DNA from: JACKJK01 sp046159835 | GTDB lineage: Bacteria; Pseudomonadota; Alphaproteobacteria; Rhizobiales; Tepidamorphaceae | Direction: 5' to 3' | Length of the DNA stretch: 64,000 nt | NCBI RefSeq assembly: GCF_046159835.1 | Contig: NZ_JBJXCY010000001.1 | Coordinates: forward strand, 1,426,001 to 1,490,000 | Part shown: positions 26,638 to 40,728 of the stretch, in pieces | Numbering within the stretch: position 1 is the stretch's first letter | How the letters are laid out: each line of letters starts with the position of its first letter | Translations under genes and position numbers: made by a program | The notes under the pieces: generated by a model | Seen by the model: the letters and a program-made list of their open reading frames with translations, nothing else | The model's database searches: none | Told to the model about the DNA's origin: nothing

Positions 26638-27579
26638 ATGCGCGGCTTGCGACTGGTTCCCGACAAGACCTACTTCACGTTCATGAAATGGCGGACGATC
26701 AGCTTTGCATTCGCTGTCGCCACCACGATCCTGTCGCTCGGCATCGTCGCCGTGCTCGGGCTGAACTTCGGCATCGATTTTCGCGGCGGCACGCTGATCG
26801 AGGTCCAGACCAAGGACGGTCCGGCCAATATCAGCGCGATGCGCGAGATCCTCGGCGATCTCGGTCTCGGTGACGTTCAGATCCAGGAATTCGGTGCACC
26901 CAACGATGTGCTGATCCGCGTTCAGGAGCAGGAAGGCGGCGAGCTGGCCCAGCAGGCCGTCATCGAGAAGGTGAAGGGGGCGCTCGGCGACCAGGTCGAA
27001 TACCGGCGCGTGGAAATCGTCGGCCCGCAGGTATCCGGAGAATTGGTCGAAAGCGGCATCATCGCCGTCATTGCAGCCCTGATCGCGATCCTGATCTACA
27101 TCTGGTTCCGGTTCGAATGGCAATACGCCATCGGCGCGGTCATATCGACCACGCACGACGTAATCCTCACGCTGGGACTGTTCGCGGCGATCCGATACGA
27201 ATTCAACCTGTCGTCCATCGCCGCCGTTCTGACCATCGTCGGCTATTCGCTGAACGATACGGTGGTGGTCTACGACCGCATCCGCGACAACCTGCGCCGC
27301 TACAAGAAGATGTCGATTGCCGACGTGATCGACCTGTCCATCAACGACATGCTGTCGCGCACGGTAAATACCTCCCTGACGACTCTACTTGCGCTCCTCG
27401 CGCTCTATATCTTCGGCGGAGAGATCATACGCGGATTTGCCTTCGCCATGATCTGGGGCGTGATCATCGGGACCTACTCCTCGACGTTCATCGCGGCCCC
27501 CATCCTGATCTTCCTGAACCTGCGTCCCCATGCAGGCAAGAAGGACAGCGATACCGCGGAGGCACCTGCGGCCACCTGA
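26638..27579 (+). CDS. secF: Protein translocase subunit SecF
   Basis: This 313-residue partner of SecD has one N-terminal and five C-terminal membrane segments. NFGIDFRGGTLIEVQ is the conserved periplasmic entry, and GYSLNDTVVVYDRIRDNLR is the transport motif. NTSLTTLLALLALYIFGG is also typical. The last 15 residues are a short charged cytosolic tail. It is followed 43 bases later by the Mth938-like gene. Confidence 0.97.
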   Translation: MRGLRLVPDKTYFTFMKWRTISFAFAVATTILSLGIVAVLGLNFGIDFRGGTLIEVQTKDGPANISAMREILGDLGLGDVQIQEFGAPNDVLIRVQEQEGGELAQQAVIEKVKGALGDQVEYRRVEIVGPQVSGELVESGIIAVIAALIAILIYIWFRFEWQYAIGAVISTTHDVILTLGLFAAIRYEFNLSSIAAVLTIVGYSLNDTVVVYDRIRDNLRRYKKMSIADVIDLSINDMLSRTVNTSLTTLLALLALYIFGGEIIRGFAFAMIWGVIIGTYSSTFIAAPILIFLNLRPHAGKKDSDTAEAPAAT

Positions 27580-27622
27580 GCCGGCGCCGCGCCGGCCAGG
27601 TGCGGAAAAACCGGAGACAGCA

Positions 27623-28000
27623 GTGGCGGACAAAACGGCGCACTTTCCCGGGCGCGCGCAGATCGACACTTACGGCAATGGCGGCTTTCGCTTCGCGGGC
27701 ATGTCGCATCGTGGCTCGATCATCGCGCTTCCCGGCGGCATCAGCGAATGGAACCCGGCGAATGGGACAGACTTCCGTGTGGACGATTTCCGTCTGCTCG
27801 AAGACGAGGCCGACAAGCCGGAAGTCCTGCTGATCGGCACCGGCGCGTCCATTTCGTTTGTCGAACCCGAGGTGCGCGCCTATTTGCGTGATATGGGTAT
27901 CGGAATTGATTTCATGGACACCGGCGCAGCCGTCGGCACCTACAACATCTTGCTCGCCGAAGACCGCAGCGTCGGCGCGGCGCTGCTGGCGGTGGATTGA
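27623..28000 (+). CDS. Mth938-like domain protein (DUF498)
   Basis: This 125-residue protein starts at GTG 27623 with GGAGA about six bases upstream. It has the Mth938/NDUFAF3-type fold signature: IDTYGNGGFRFAG, ISEWNP, PEVLLIGTGAS and IDFMDTGAAVGTYNILLAEDR. Bacterial members are often encoded after secF. In mitochondria the relative NDUFAF3 helps assemble complex I; the bacterial role is not established. Notably the next gene resembles another complex I assembly factor, NDUFAF6. Confidence 0.88.
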   Translation: MADKTAHFPGRAQIDTYGNGGFRFAGMSHRGSIIALPGGISEWNPANGTDFRVDDFRLLEDEADKPEVLLIGTGASISFVEPEVRAYLRDMGIGIDFMDTGAAVGTYNILLAEDRSVGAALLAVD

Positions 28001-28006
28001 GGCGGC

Positions 28007-28876
28007 ATGTCCGATCTGTCTGCAGCATACGCGTTCTGTGGCGCCCAGCTTCGGGCGCACGACAAGGACCGGTTCCTCTCGATCCTGTTCTCGCCAGCCG
28101 AAAAGCGTCCGCACCTTTACGCGCTCCACGCGTTTTCAGCCGAGATCACCAATGTCCGTGACAAGGTGAGCGAGCCGATGCCGGGTGAAATCCGCCTGCA
28201 ATGGTGGATGGATGTCGTGCGCGGTGAACGCGCAAGCGAGGCCGCCTCCAATCCGATTGCCCACGCGCTGACCGAGACGATGGCGCGCTTCTCGCTGCCG
28301 GCCAAGGCGTTGGTCGACATGATCGACGCGCGCATCTTCGACCTTTACGACGATCCGATGCCGACGCTTGGCGATTTCGTCGGCTATGCCGGCGAGACGA
28401 GTTCCGCGCTCATGCAGATGTCGGCGATCATCCTGAACGATGGCGAAGCGCCGAACACCGCTGATATCGCAGGCCACGGCGGCGTCGCATGTACGATGGC
28501 CCGCGTTCTGTGCAACCTGCCCAAGCACATCGCCCACGGGCAGCTCTACATTCCGCTCGACATGCTGAACGCCCACGGCGTCTGCCGCGAGGATGTATTG
28601 GCCCGCGAGACGACGCCTGAAGTGCGCGCAGTGCTGAAGGATTTCCACGATGCGGCCGATGATCACGTCGCCGCAATGGGACGCTATCTCGACCAGATAC
28701 CGGCCAAGGTCGCCCCGGCCTTCCTGCAGACGGCGCTCGTACGCCACTACCTTGCGGCACATGCCGCCCTCAGCGATCCGCTGAACGAGGTCGCGACAGT
28801 TCCGCAGTGGCGGCGGCAATGGATCCTGTGGCGGGCAGCGCGCAACGCACGGAAGATCTGCTGCGGCCAGTGCTGA
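28007..28876 (+). CDS. Squalene/phytoene synthase-fold protein lacking Asp motifs (NDUFAF6-like)
   Basis: This 289-residue all-helical protein belongs to the squalene/phytoene synthase family by overall pattern (LYALHAFSAEI near 38-47, IRLQWWMDVV near 62-71, GQLYIPLDML near 178-187). Both Asp-rich motifs that bind prenyl diphosphate through magnesium are absent: the first region reads ITNVRDKVSEP (47-57) and the second reads CNLPKHIAHG (169-178). It is therefore unlikely to be a prenyl synthase. The same change is a feature of mitochondrial NDUFAF6, a complex I assembly factor, and the preceding gene is an NDUFAF3-type protein. A role in respiratory complex assembly is inferred, not shown. 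Confidence 0.82.
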   Translation: MSDLSAAYAFCGAQLRAHDKDRFLSILFSPAEKRPHLYALHAFSAEITNVRDKVSEPMPGEIRLQWWMDVVRGERASEAASNPIAHALTETMARFSLPAKALVDMIDARIFDLYDDPMPTLGDFVGYAGETSSALMQMSAIILNDGEAPNTADIAGHGGVACTMARVLCNLPKHIAHGQLYIPLDMLNAHGVCREDVLARETTPEVRAVLKDFHDAADDHVAAMGRYLDQIPAKVAPAFLQTALVRHYLAAHAALSDPLNEVATVPQWRRQWILWRAARNARKICCGQC

Positions 28877-28885
28877 CCCGAGCGG

Positions 28886-30319
28886 TTATTCCGCAGCAGC
28901 GAGCGTGCCGCTTTCTCCATCCAGCCAGTTTTTGAGATCTGCACGCGCGCGGTCCGTCATGGCGTGCCTGCGCGCAACGGACTTGGCCTTGCCCTTCGGC
29001 TTTCTGCCGTTCTCGTCGAGCGGGTAGGTCCAGTCGTCGTCAAGCGGCGGAAACAGCCCGAAATTGACGTTCATCGGCTGGAAGCTGCGTTGCCCCTGAA
29101 CCGTTTCCGCCGAGATGTGTCCGCCCGTCACGTGGTTCAGCAGCGCGCCAAGCGCCGTTGTCGGTGGCGGGTTGGCCAATTCGCATCCCATCGCCTCCGC
29201 GGCGGCAAAGCGTCCGGCCATGAGGCCGCAGGCCGAGGATTCCACGTAACCTTCAACGCCGGTCATCTGGCCTGCAAACCGCAGGTGCGGCCGCGACCTC
29301 AGGCGAAGCTGCGTGTCGAGCAGGCGCGGGCTGTCCATGTAGGTGTTGCGGTGCAGGCCGCCGAGACGCGCGAACTCGGCGTTCTCCAGTCCCGGGATCA
29401 TGCGGAAGATGTCGGCCTGCGCGCCGTAGCGCATCTTGGTCTGGAACCCGACCATGTTCCACAGCGTGCCAAGCTTGTTGTCCTGACGAAGCTGGACGAC
29501 CGCGTAGGACTTGGACGTGCCCGGATGCGGGTTGGTGAGGCCGACCGGTTTCATCGGGCCATGCCGCAGGGTTTCGCGACCGCGCGCGGCCATTTCCTCG
29601 ATGGGCAGGCAGCCGTCGAAATAGGGCGTGTTCTTTTCCCATTCCTTGAACTCGACCTGTTCGGCCGCGAGCAGGGCATCGACGAAGGCATTGTACTGCG
29701 CCTCGTCCATCGGGCAGTTGAGATAGTCCGCGCCGGTCCCGCCGGGGCCGGCCTTGTCGTAGCGCGACTGGAACCAGGCCTTGTCCATGTCGATGCTCTC
29801 GCGGTGGACGATGGGCGCGATCGCATCGAAAAAGGCAAGCTCGTCGGCCCCGGTCGCCGCGGCGATCTCGGCAGCCAGACCATCTGAGGTGAGGGGGCCG
29901 GTCGCGAAAATCCACAGTCCGTCATCGGCGCCCGGCAGCGTGGTGACTTCCCCGCGCCGGATTTCGATGTCGGGATGCTCCCTCAGCGCCTTTGTGATCG
30001 CTGCGGAAAATCCGTCGCGGTCAACGGCCAGCGCGCCGCCTGCGGGCACCTGGTTGGCGTCGGCGCTCGCCATGACGAGCGAATTGCAGCGGCGCATTTC
30101 CTGGTGGATCAGGCCCACGGCATTGGCATTGGCGTCATCCGACCGGAACGAGTTGGAGCACACCAGCTCGGCGAGGCCGTCGGTGCGGTGTGCATCCGTG
30201 CCGCGCGTCGGGCGCATCTCGTGGAGAATGACGCGCGCGCCGGCATTTGCCGCCTGCCAGGCTGCTTCGGTCCCGGCGAGGCCGCCGCCCACGATGTTGA
30301 TGATCGGTTTGTCCTGCAT
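28886..30319 (-). CDS. trmFO: Methylenetetrahydrofolate--tRNA-(uracil-5-)-methyltransferase TrmFO
   Basis: This 477-residue FAD enzyme makes 5-methyluridine at position 54 of tRNAs using methylenetetrahydrofolate. The N-terminal dinucleotide fold reads IINIVGGGLAGTEAAWQ, followed by the conserved VCSNSFRS and the C-terminal GQMTGVEGYVESSACGLMAGRFAA. The start at 30319 (MQDKPIINIVGGG) places the FAD motif at the usual distance; a longer frame upstream is not family-like. It converges with the squalene-synthase-like gene, with a nine-base gap. The folate dependence links it to the one-carbon genes at the other end of the window. Confidence 0.95.
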   Translation of the reverse strand: MQDKPIINIVGGGLAGTEAAWQAANAGARVILHEMRPTRGTDAHRTDGLAELVCSNSFRSDDANANAVGLIHQEMRRCNSLVMASADANQVPAGGALAVDRDGFSAAITKALREHPDIEIRRGEVTTLPGADDGLWIFATGPLTSDGLAAEIAAATGADELAFFDAIAPIVHRESIDMDKAWFQSRYDKAGPGGTGADYLNCPMDEAQYNAFVDALLAAEQVEFKEWEKNTPYFDGCLPIEEMAARGRETLRHGPMKPVGLTNPHPGTSKSYAVVQLRQDNKLGTLWNMVGFQTKMRYGAQADIFRMIPGLENAEFARLGGLHRNTYMDSPRLLDTQLRLRSRPHLRFAGQMTGVEGYVESSACGLMAGRFAAAEAMGCELANPPPTTALGALLNHVTGGHISAETVQGQRSFQPMNVNFGLFPPLDDDWTYPLDENGRKPKGKAKSVARRHAMTDRARADLKNWLDGESGTLAAAE

Positions 30320-30467
30320 GGGCGCGAACCATAGCGCCGCGCGGTGCAGGATCAAGCAGGATCGACCGCACCTCAAGCGTTGCCGGACCGCCACATCGGC
30401 GCGTTTTCCGCAACGTCGCCTCCCGCAACCCTTTACGAGTCAGTCTCGCAGGTTTAGCAGCGAAGAC

Positions 30468-30486
30468 TTCCGAACATTTCCGAACA
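30468..30486 (+). repeat. Tandem TTCCGAACA repeat upstream of a secreted protein gene
   Basis: TTCCGAACA occurs at 30468-30476 and again at 30478-30486, a ten-base period that puts both copies on one face of the helix. It ends ten bases before the ATG at 30497. It could be a direct-repeat operator. The GAAC elements are six bases apart, so it is not the GAAC-N7-GAAC SOS box. Confidence 0.45.
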
Positions 30487-30496
30487 CGGGATTTGC

Positions 30497-31126
30497 ATGA
30501 TGACGATCCGTCGCTTCGCAGTTTCTCTGGTCGCCGTAGCCTGCCTTCTGGCCGGTGCGTTCACAACGACGAGCGCATTCGCGCAAGGGTCCGTGCGCTC
30601 ACAGTCGGCATTCGTGCGCATCACCGCGACGCAAGCCGAGGTGACCATGTGCCATGGCTTCGGCTGCGCGTTCGAGTCGGTCATCCCGTTCCGCGAGGAC
30701 GACATGGCCAAGCTGCGCGACATCATGGCGGAAGGCACGTCGAGCGCGGCCATGGAGCGCGAGGCGATCAAGCGCGCCGTGGCGTATTTCGAGGAGCACG
30801 CCGCGATCTTTGCCGGGACCGCGAAGGACATCGCCGGGAACTACACGACCGGCGGCGATCGCAGCCAGCTCGATTGTGTGGACGAAGCCCGCAACTCAAC
30901 GCGCTTCCTCATCATGCTGGAGAAGAAGGGCCTGCTGCGCCACCACACGGTCGCCAAGATCGAGGGACGAGGCAACTTCCTCGACACGCGCTATCCGCAC
31001 AACTCGGCCGTCATCAAGGACAAGAAGACCGGCGTGAAGTGGAGCGTCGACTCATGGATGCGCCACAATGGCGACATTCCCGAAGTCATGACGCTGAAGC
31101 GCTGGTTCAAGGAAGGCTATTCCTGA
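30497..31126 (+). CDS. Secreted protein with possible transglutaminase-like Cys-His-Asp triad
   Basis: This 209-residue protein has a clear signal peptide (MMTIRRFAVSLVAVACLLAG to SAFAQ, cleavage near residue 30). I do not recognise it as a named family. After a CHGFGC pair (Cys52, Cys57) comes a helical part. Then LDCVDEARN (Cys127, Asp129), YPHNSAVI (His168) and WSVDSW (Asp185) follow the order and spacing of bacterial transglutaminase-like cysteine proteases, where Cys-x-Asp is followed by His-x-(A/S)-V and then Asp. The enzyme idea is an inference from these residues. It lies between trmFO (divergent) and uvrA (convergent), with no functional partner. The protein would act in the periplasm. 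Confidence 0.75.
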   Translation: MMTIRRFAVSLVAVACLLAGAFTTTSAFAQGSVRSQSAFVRITATQAEVTMCHGFGCAFESVIPFREDDMAKLRDIMAEGTSSAAMEREAIKRAVAYFEEHAAIFAGTAKDIAGNYTTGGDRSQLDCVDEARNSTRFLIMLEKKGLLRHHTVAKIEGRGNFLDTRYPHNSAVIKDKKTGVKWSVDSWMRHNGDIPEVMTLKRWFKEGYS

Positions 31127-31152
31127 TCGCTGACGGCTGAACGCCGGCGCGC

Positions 31153-34041
<2,889 letters not shown>

Positions 34042-34158
34042 CTGGGCCTCGGAAAAACCCCGGCAGAGGGTGCGGTTATCGATGGCGGCCGGATGCCGCG
34101 ATATTCCTGTTTTCTGGCGTCTCGCGCAGCCGCTTGCAACGATAGCGACTCGCGCCTA

Positions 34159-34173
34159 GAACAATACAGGAAC
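34159..34173 (-). promoter_or_regulatory. Alphaproteobacterial SOS (LexA) box between uvrA and ssb
   Basis: The sequence GAAC, seven bases, GAAC on the plus strand reads GTTC-N7-GTTC on the minus strand, which is the LexA-binding direct repeat known in alphaproteobacteria, including rhizobial uvrA. It lies about 118 bases before the uvrA ATG and about 138 before the ssb ATG, so it could govern both. Confidence 0.75.
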
Positions 34174-34310
34174 ATGGGCCGGCAAGGCGAGCCTTCTGTG
34201 GAAAATTGACAGCGCGGCGGGCAACCGTCGGACAAAGCAGATAGGGTCCGCCATCGCCGGAGACAACGCGACATCGCGACCGGAACGTAGCAGGCAAGGA
34301 GTTTGAGAAC

Positions 34311-34808
34311 ATGGCGGGTAGCGTCAACAAGGTCATCCTGATCGGAAATCTCGGGCGTGACCCGGAAATCAGGCGCACGCAGGATGGCCGGCCGATCGCC
34401 AACCTGCGAATTGCGACGTCGGAAACGTGGCGCGACAAGAATTCGGGCGAGCGGCGCGAGCGCACCGAATGGCACACCGTGGTCATCTTCAGCGAGGGCC
34501 TGTGCCGGATCGCGGAGCAGTATCTGCGCAAGGGGTCGAAGGTCTATGTCGAAGGCCAGTTGCAGACGCGCAAGTGGCAGGACCAGTCCGGCCAGGATCG
34601 CTACTCGACGGAAGTCGTGCTGCAGGGCTTCGGCGGCACGCTGACCATGCTCGACGGCCGCAATGAAGGCGGCGGCGGTGGCGGCGGTGACTACGGCGGC
34701 GGCTCCGATTTCGGCCAGTCCGGCCCGATGGGAGGGGGCGGCGGTGGTCGCGGCATGTCCGGTGGCGGTAGTGGCGGTGGCGACCTCGACGACGATATCC
34801 CGTTCTGA
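34311..34808 (+). CDS. ssb: Single-stranded DNA-binding protein
   Basis: This 165-residue protein has the OB-fold (about 1-110) beginning AGSVNKVILIGNLGRDPEIR and containing TEWHTVVIF. A Gly-rich linker (about 115-155) follows, and the acidic tip DDDIPF recruits partner enzymes. It protects single-stranded DNA in replication, recombination and repair. GGAG lies about seven bases before the ATG. A TTGACA at 34206-34211 could be a -35, but I see no good -10. It shares its regulatory region with uvrA. Confidence 0.97.
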   Translation: MAGSVNKVILIGNLGRDPEIRRTQDGRPIANLRIATSETWRDKNSGERRERTEWHTVVIFSEGLCRIAEQYLRKGSKVYVEGQLQTRKWQDQSGQDRYSTEVVLQGFGGTLTMLDGRNEGGGGGGGDYGGGSDFGQSGPMGGGGGGRGMSGGGSGGGDLDDDIPF

Positions 34809-34819
34809 TGCCAGCAGGG

Positions 34820-34844
34820 GGCAGGCCGGTCAGCCGGCCTTGCC
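34820..34844. terminator. Hairpin between converging ssb and the CDF gene
   Basis: GGCCGG (34824-34829) and CCGGCC (34834-34839) pair around TCAG, with further pairing outward across one bulge. The plus-strand side is followed by a T-rich CTCGTTTTC. It overlaps the last codons of the minus-strand CDF gene, so it could serve both genes. Confidence 0.5.
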
Positions 34845-35795
34845 CTCGTTTTCAAGCGCTGCTTCCTCGCCGACGATTTGCGCGTGGCGGTAGACGGATT
34901 GCGCCTCGATGAAGACCCGGCGCACCGAGGGGAACTGGTGCTTGATGGCCCGTTCCAGCGCATAGACGATCTCTTCCAGTTCGCCCGCGGCAATGTCGTC
35001 GCGGAAATCCAGGCTGATCGCCAGCAGGATGTCGTGCGGCCCGTTGTGCAGCGAGCGCAGCTCGTTGATGGATGAAATCCGGTTGCCGTGGTCGGCAATG
35101 ATCTGCCGGATACCGGCAACCATTTCCACCGACGCCGATTCCCCGATAAGCAGGCTCTTGGTCTCGATGGCCAGGGCGACGGCCGTTCCCGCAAGGATCA
35201 GGCCGATCACGATGGATGCCGCGCCATCGAGCCAGATGGCACCGGTCAGTTGCGCGGCGAGAATGCCGGCAAACGCAACCACCAGCCCCAGCATGGCGGC
35301 GGTATCTTCAAACAGCACCGTGAAGACCGTCGGGTCCTTGGACTCGCGAACCGCCTGCACGATGCCGCGCGTGCCACGCTGGACGCTGAATTCCTTGAAG
35401 GCGATGTACCAGGCGACGCCCTCGAAGATCATGGCGGCAGCCAGCACGACGTAGTTGACGACCGGGCTGGTTACCGGGTGCGGGTCCTGGATCTTGTGTA
35501 TGCCTTCGTAGATCGAGACGCCCGACCCGACCGCAAAGATCAGGATCGCGACGACAAAGGACCAGAAATAGAGCTCGGGTCCGTAGCCGAAGGGGTGGTT
35601 GTCGTCGGCGGGCCGGCGCGCCCGGTGCATGCCGTAGAGCAGCAGCCCCTGGTTGCCTGTGTCCACGAGGCTGTGGATGCCTTCCGACAGCATGGCCGAG
35701 GAGCCGGTGTAGAGGGCGGCTGCAAACTTCGTCACGGCGATCAGCGCGTTGCCTGCGAGCGCGGCGTAGATGACCTTCTTGGAACCCGTCGCCAT
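34830..35795 (-). CDS. Cation diffusion facilitator family transporter
   Basis: This 321-residue inner membrane protein has six membrane segments and a cytosolic C-terminal domain. The segment MLSEGIHSLVDTGNQ carries the His and Asp that bind metal in the second helix, and WLDGAASIVIG is the matching part of the fifth. CDF proteins export divalent metals such as zinc, iron, manganese or cobalt in exchange for protons. The exact metal cannot be told. The C-terminal domain (about 215-321) has the usual ferredoxin-like pattern. It follows marC after eight bases, so the two are probably one transcript. Confidence 0.9.
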   Translation of the reverse strand: MATGSKKVIYAALAGNALIAVTKFAAALYTGSSAMLSEGIHSLVDTGNQGLLLYGMHRARRPADDNHPFGYGPELYFWSFVVAILIFAVGSGVSIYEGIHKIQDPHPVTSPVVNYVVLAAAMIFEGVAWYIAFKEFSVQRGTRGIVQAVRESKDPTVFTVLFEDTAAMLGLVVAFAGILAAQLTGAIWLDGAASIVIGLILAGTAVALAIETKSLLIGESASVEMVAGIRQIIADHGNRISSINELRSLHNGPHDILLAISLDFRDDIAAGELEEIVYALERAIKHQFPSVRRVFIEAQSVYRHAQIVGEEAALENEGKAG

Positions 35796-35803
35796 TGTTC
35801 AGA

Positions 35804-36448
35804 TCACTCCACGCCGTTCGCCGCGATGGCGAGCACGCCATCGGCCACGAATTGCACCGCGAGCGCGGCAAGGATCACGCCGAGCAGCCGCGTCAGGACG
35901 ATGCGCCCGGTGATGCCGAGCAGCTTCTCGATGCGGATGGCGGCAAGGTAGAAGGTGAAGCAGATCCCCAGCACGATGGCGAGCGCCGCAAACAGCAGCC
36001 CGAGACGCAGCGGGTCACCGCCGGCCTGGCCGGACAGCAGGATGATGGCGGTGATGGCACCGGGACCCGCCATGAGCGGAACGGCAAGCGGGAACGCCGC
36101 GACGTTTTCGATATGATCCTGCGAGACGGATTGGCGCGCGGTGGATTCCTTGCGCTCCTGCCGTTTCTCGAAGACCATTTCAGCCGCCGTCCAGAACAGC
36201 AGAAGTCCGCCCGCGATGCGGAACGCGGGCAGCGAGATGCCGAGTGCGCCAAGCAGCGGCTTGCCGATCAGCATGCTGAGGACGAGGACGATCACCGCGA
36301 TGAACGTAGAGCGCACGGCGACCTGCCGGCGCTGATCGCGCGTCATGCCGTCGGTGAGGCCGATGAAGATCGGGACGAGGCCCGGTGGATCGACCACGAC
36401 AAAGAGAGTCACGGCGGCGCTGATGACGAATTCGAGCGGGAAATCCAT
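35804..36448 (-). CDS. MarC family integral membrane protein
   Basis: This 214-residue protein has six membrane segments and the MarC hallmarks: LFVVVDPPGLVPIFIGLT near the start, FRIAGGLLLFWTA, AFPLAVPLMAGPGAITAIILL and the C-terminal RLLGVILAALAVQFVADG. MarC proteins were once linked to antibiotic resistance but have no settled function; some members resemble transporters. It precedes the CDF gene on the minus strand and diverges from gyrA, sharing a 226-base regulatory region. Confidence 0.88.
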   Translation of the reverse strand: MDFPLEFVISAAVTLFVVVDPPGLVPIFIGLTDGMTRDQRRQVAVRSTFIAVIVLVLSMLIGKPLLGALGISLPAFRIAGGLLLFWTAAEMVFEKRQERKESTARQSVSQDHIENVAAFPLAVPLMAGPGAITAIILLSGQAGGDPLRLGLLFAALAIVLGICFTFYLAAIRIEKLLGITGRIVLTRLLGVILAALAVQFVADGVLAIAANGVE

Positions 36449-36674
36449 GCCTCACCTCGACGATTTCAGGCAGGGCGCAGCACCCCGCCTGCACTCCAGA
36501 CTTACTGTGCCGTGGCGGCAGAACGCAACCTTGGGCAAGGCGGATCGCGGCGCGCCGGGAAGAAAACTGGAAAATCATTGTTCTTATTGGGTTTTTTAAG
36601 CCCCGCAACGCTAGGCCCGGCCCCAAGGAATCGGCTATTGTGACGGCCAGTTATCACGTCGAACGGACGATCTC

Positions 36675-39509
<2,835 letters not shown>

Positions 39510-39557
39510 TCTTGCGTGTCACGCGTCACTTCGGCCGCTCGAAAACGAGGACAGTCC

Positions 39558-40187
39558 ATGCTCATCGATCCGGCGCTTTTTGCTGCCTACGTGATTGCCT
39601 GCGCGGCAGTCGTTGTCGTTCCCGGTCCGACAGTCACGGTCATCATCGCCAACAGCCTCCGGCATGGTGCGCGCGCTGGCCTGCTGAATGTCGCGGGCAC
39701 GCAGGCCGGTCTTGCGATCATGCTCGTGGTGCTGGCGCTCGGCCTTGAAACCATTGTCCAGCAACTCGGCGAGGTCTTCTTCTGGGTCAAGCTTGCGGGC
39801 GCGGCCTATCTGGTCTGGCTCGGCATCAAGCTCTGGCGGGCAGATGGTGCACTGATCGACCAGGACGGGGCACACGCCCCGGCGAAGACCAATTTCTTCC
39901 TGCAGGGTTTCATCGTCATCCTGTCGAACCCCAAGGCGCTGTTCTTCTTCGGCGCGTTCATCCCGCAGTTCATCGATCCGGCGCGCGGGTCCGCCGCGGT
40001 TCAGGCGATGGTCCTGGCTGCGACCTTCATGGTGGCGGCAACACTGCTGGATGGCGCCTACGCCGTGCTTGCCGGAAGCACCGGGAAACTCTTCACCCGC
40101 AGCCGCGTGCGCCTCGTCGAGCGCATCTCCGGCTCCTGCCTGATCGGCGGCGGCATCTGGCTGGCTCTGAGCCGCCGCCCCGCCTGA
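39558..40187 (+). CDS. LysE family translocator
   Basis: This 209-residue protein has six membrane segments. The signature VVVPGPTVTVIIANSLRHGARAG near the N-terminus and KLAGAAYLVWLGIKLWR in the middle identify the LysE/RhtB superfamily of amino acid exporters. The substrate is unknown. The ATG at 39558 is chosen because GAGGACAG lies upstream and the helix follows directly; the frame upstream looks random. It stands between gyrA and coaD. Confidence 0.9.
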   Translation: MLIDPALFAAYVIACAAVVVVPGPTVTVIIANSLRHGARAGLLNVAGTQAGLAIMLVVLALGLETIVQQLGEVFFWVKLAGAAYLVWLGIKLWRADGALIDQDGAHAPAKTNFFLQGFIVILSNPKALFFFGAFIPQFIDPARGSAAVQAMVLAATFMVAATLLDGAYAVLAGSTGKLFTRSRVRLVERISGSCLIGGGIWLALSRRPA

Positions 40188-40200
40188 CACGAGACAGACC

Positions 40201-40704
40201 ATGACACGCACTGCCTTCTATCCGGGAAGCTTCGATCCCGTTACCAACGGCCATCTCGACGTCATCGCGCGCGCAAGTGGCTTGTGCGACCGGCTGGTCG
40301 TCGCCGTAGGCGTTCATCACGGCAAGGTGCCGGTATTTTCGTCCGACGAGCGCATCGACATGCTGAAGGAGCAGGCGACAGCGATTGCCGCCAAGGGCTG
40401 CGAGATCGAGATCGTGACCTTTGCCGGCCTCGTTGTGGATGCTGCGCGCGAACACGGCGCGACGGCAATCATTCGCGGGCTGCGCGATGCGACCGATTTC
40501 GACTACGAAATGCAGATGGTCGGCATGAATCGACAGCTTGCCGAAGATATCGACACCGTGTTCCTTCCCGCCTCGGCACATGTGCGCCATATTGCGGCCA
40601 GTCTTGTGCGCCAGATCGCCGCGATGGGCGGCGATGTGAGCCATTTCTTGCCGCCTGCCGTGGCCGAAGCGCTGGTCGCCCGGATCGGGCGCCGCGACGG
40701 CTGA
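40201..40704 (+). CDS. coaD: Phosphopantetheine adenylyltransferase
   Basis: This 167-residue enzyme transfers AMP to 4'-phosphopantetheine, the penultimate step of coenzyme A synthesis. The nucleotidyltransferase motif YPGSFDPVTNGHLD is at residues 7-20, with the ribose-phosphate-binding T/HxGH. AIIRGLRDATDFDYE and the C-terminal ISSS/TxxR-like HIAASLVRQIA are typical. It lies 13 bases after lysE and 24 before the secreted cyclophilin. Confidence 0.96.
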   Translation: MTRTAFYPGSFDPVTNGHLDVIARASGLCDRLVVAVGVHHGKVPVFSSDERIDMLKEQATAIAAKGCEIEIVTFAGLVVDAAREHGATAIIRGLRDATDFDYEMQMVGMNRQLAEDIDTVFLPASAHVRHIAASLVRQIAAMGGDVSHFLPPAVAEALVARIGRRDG

Positions 40705-40728
40705 GATAATCACCAACGGGAGACATTC

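Noticed and set aside
28007..28876. Functional phytoene or squalene synthase
   Set aside because: Both Asp-rich substrate-binding motifs are missing and no carotenoid or hopanoid genes are nearby.
30468..30486. Possible SOS box (GAAC repeats) before the secreted protein gene
   Set aside because: The GAAC copies are separated by six bases, not the seven required for LexA in this class.
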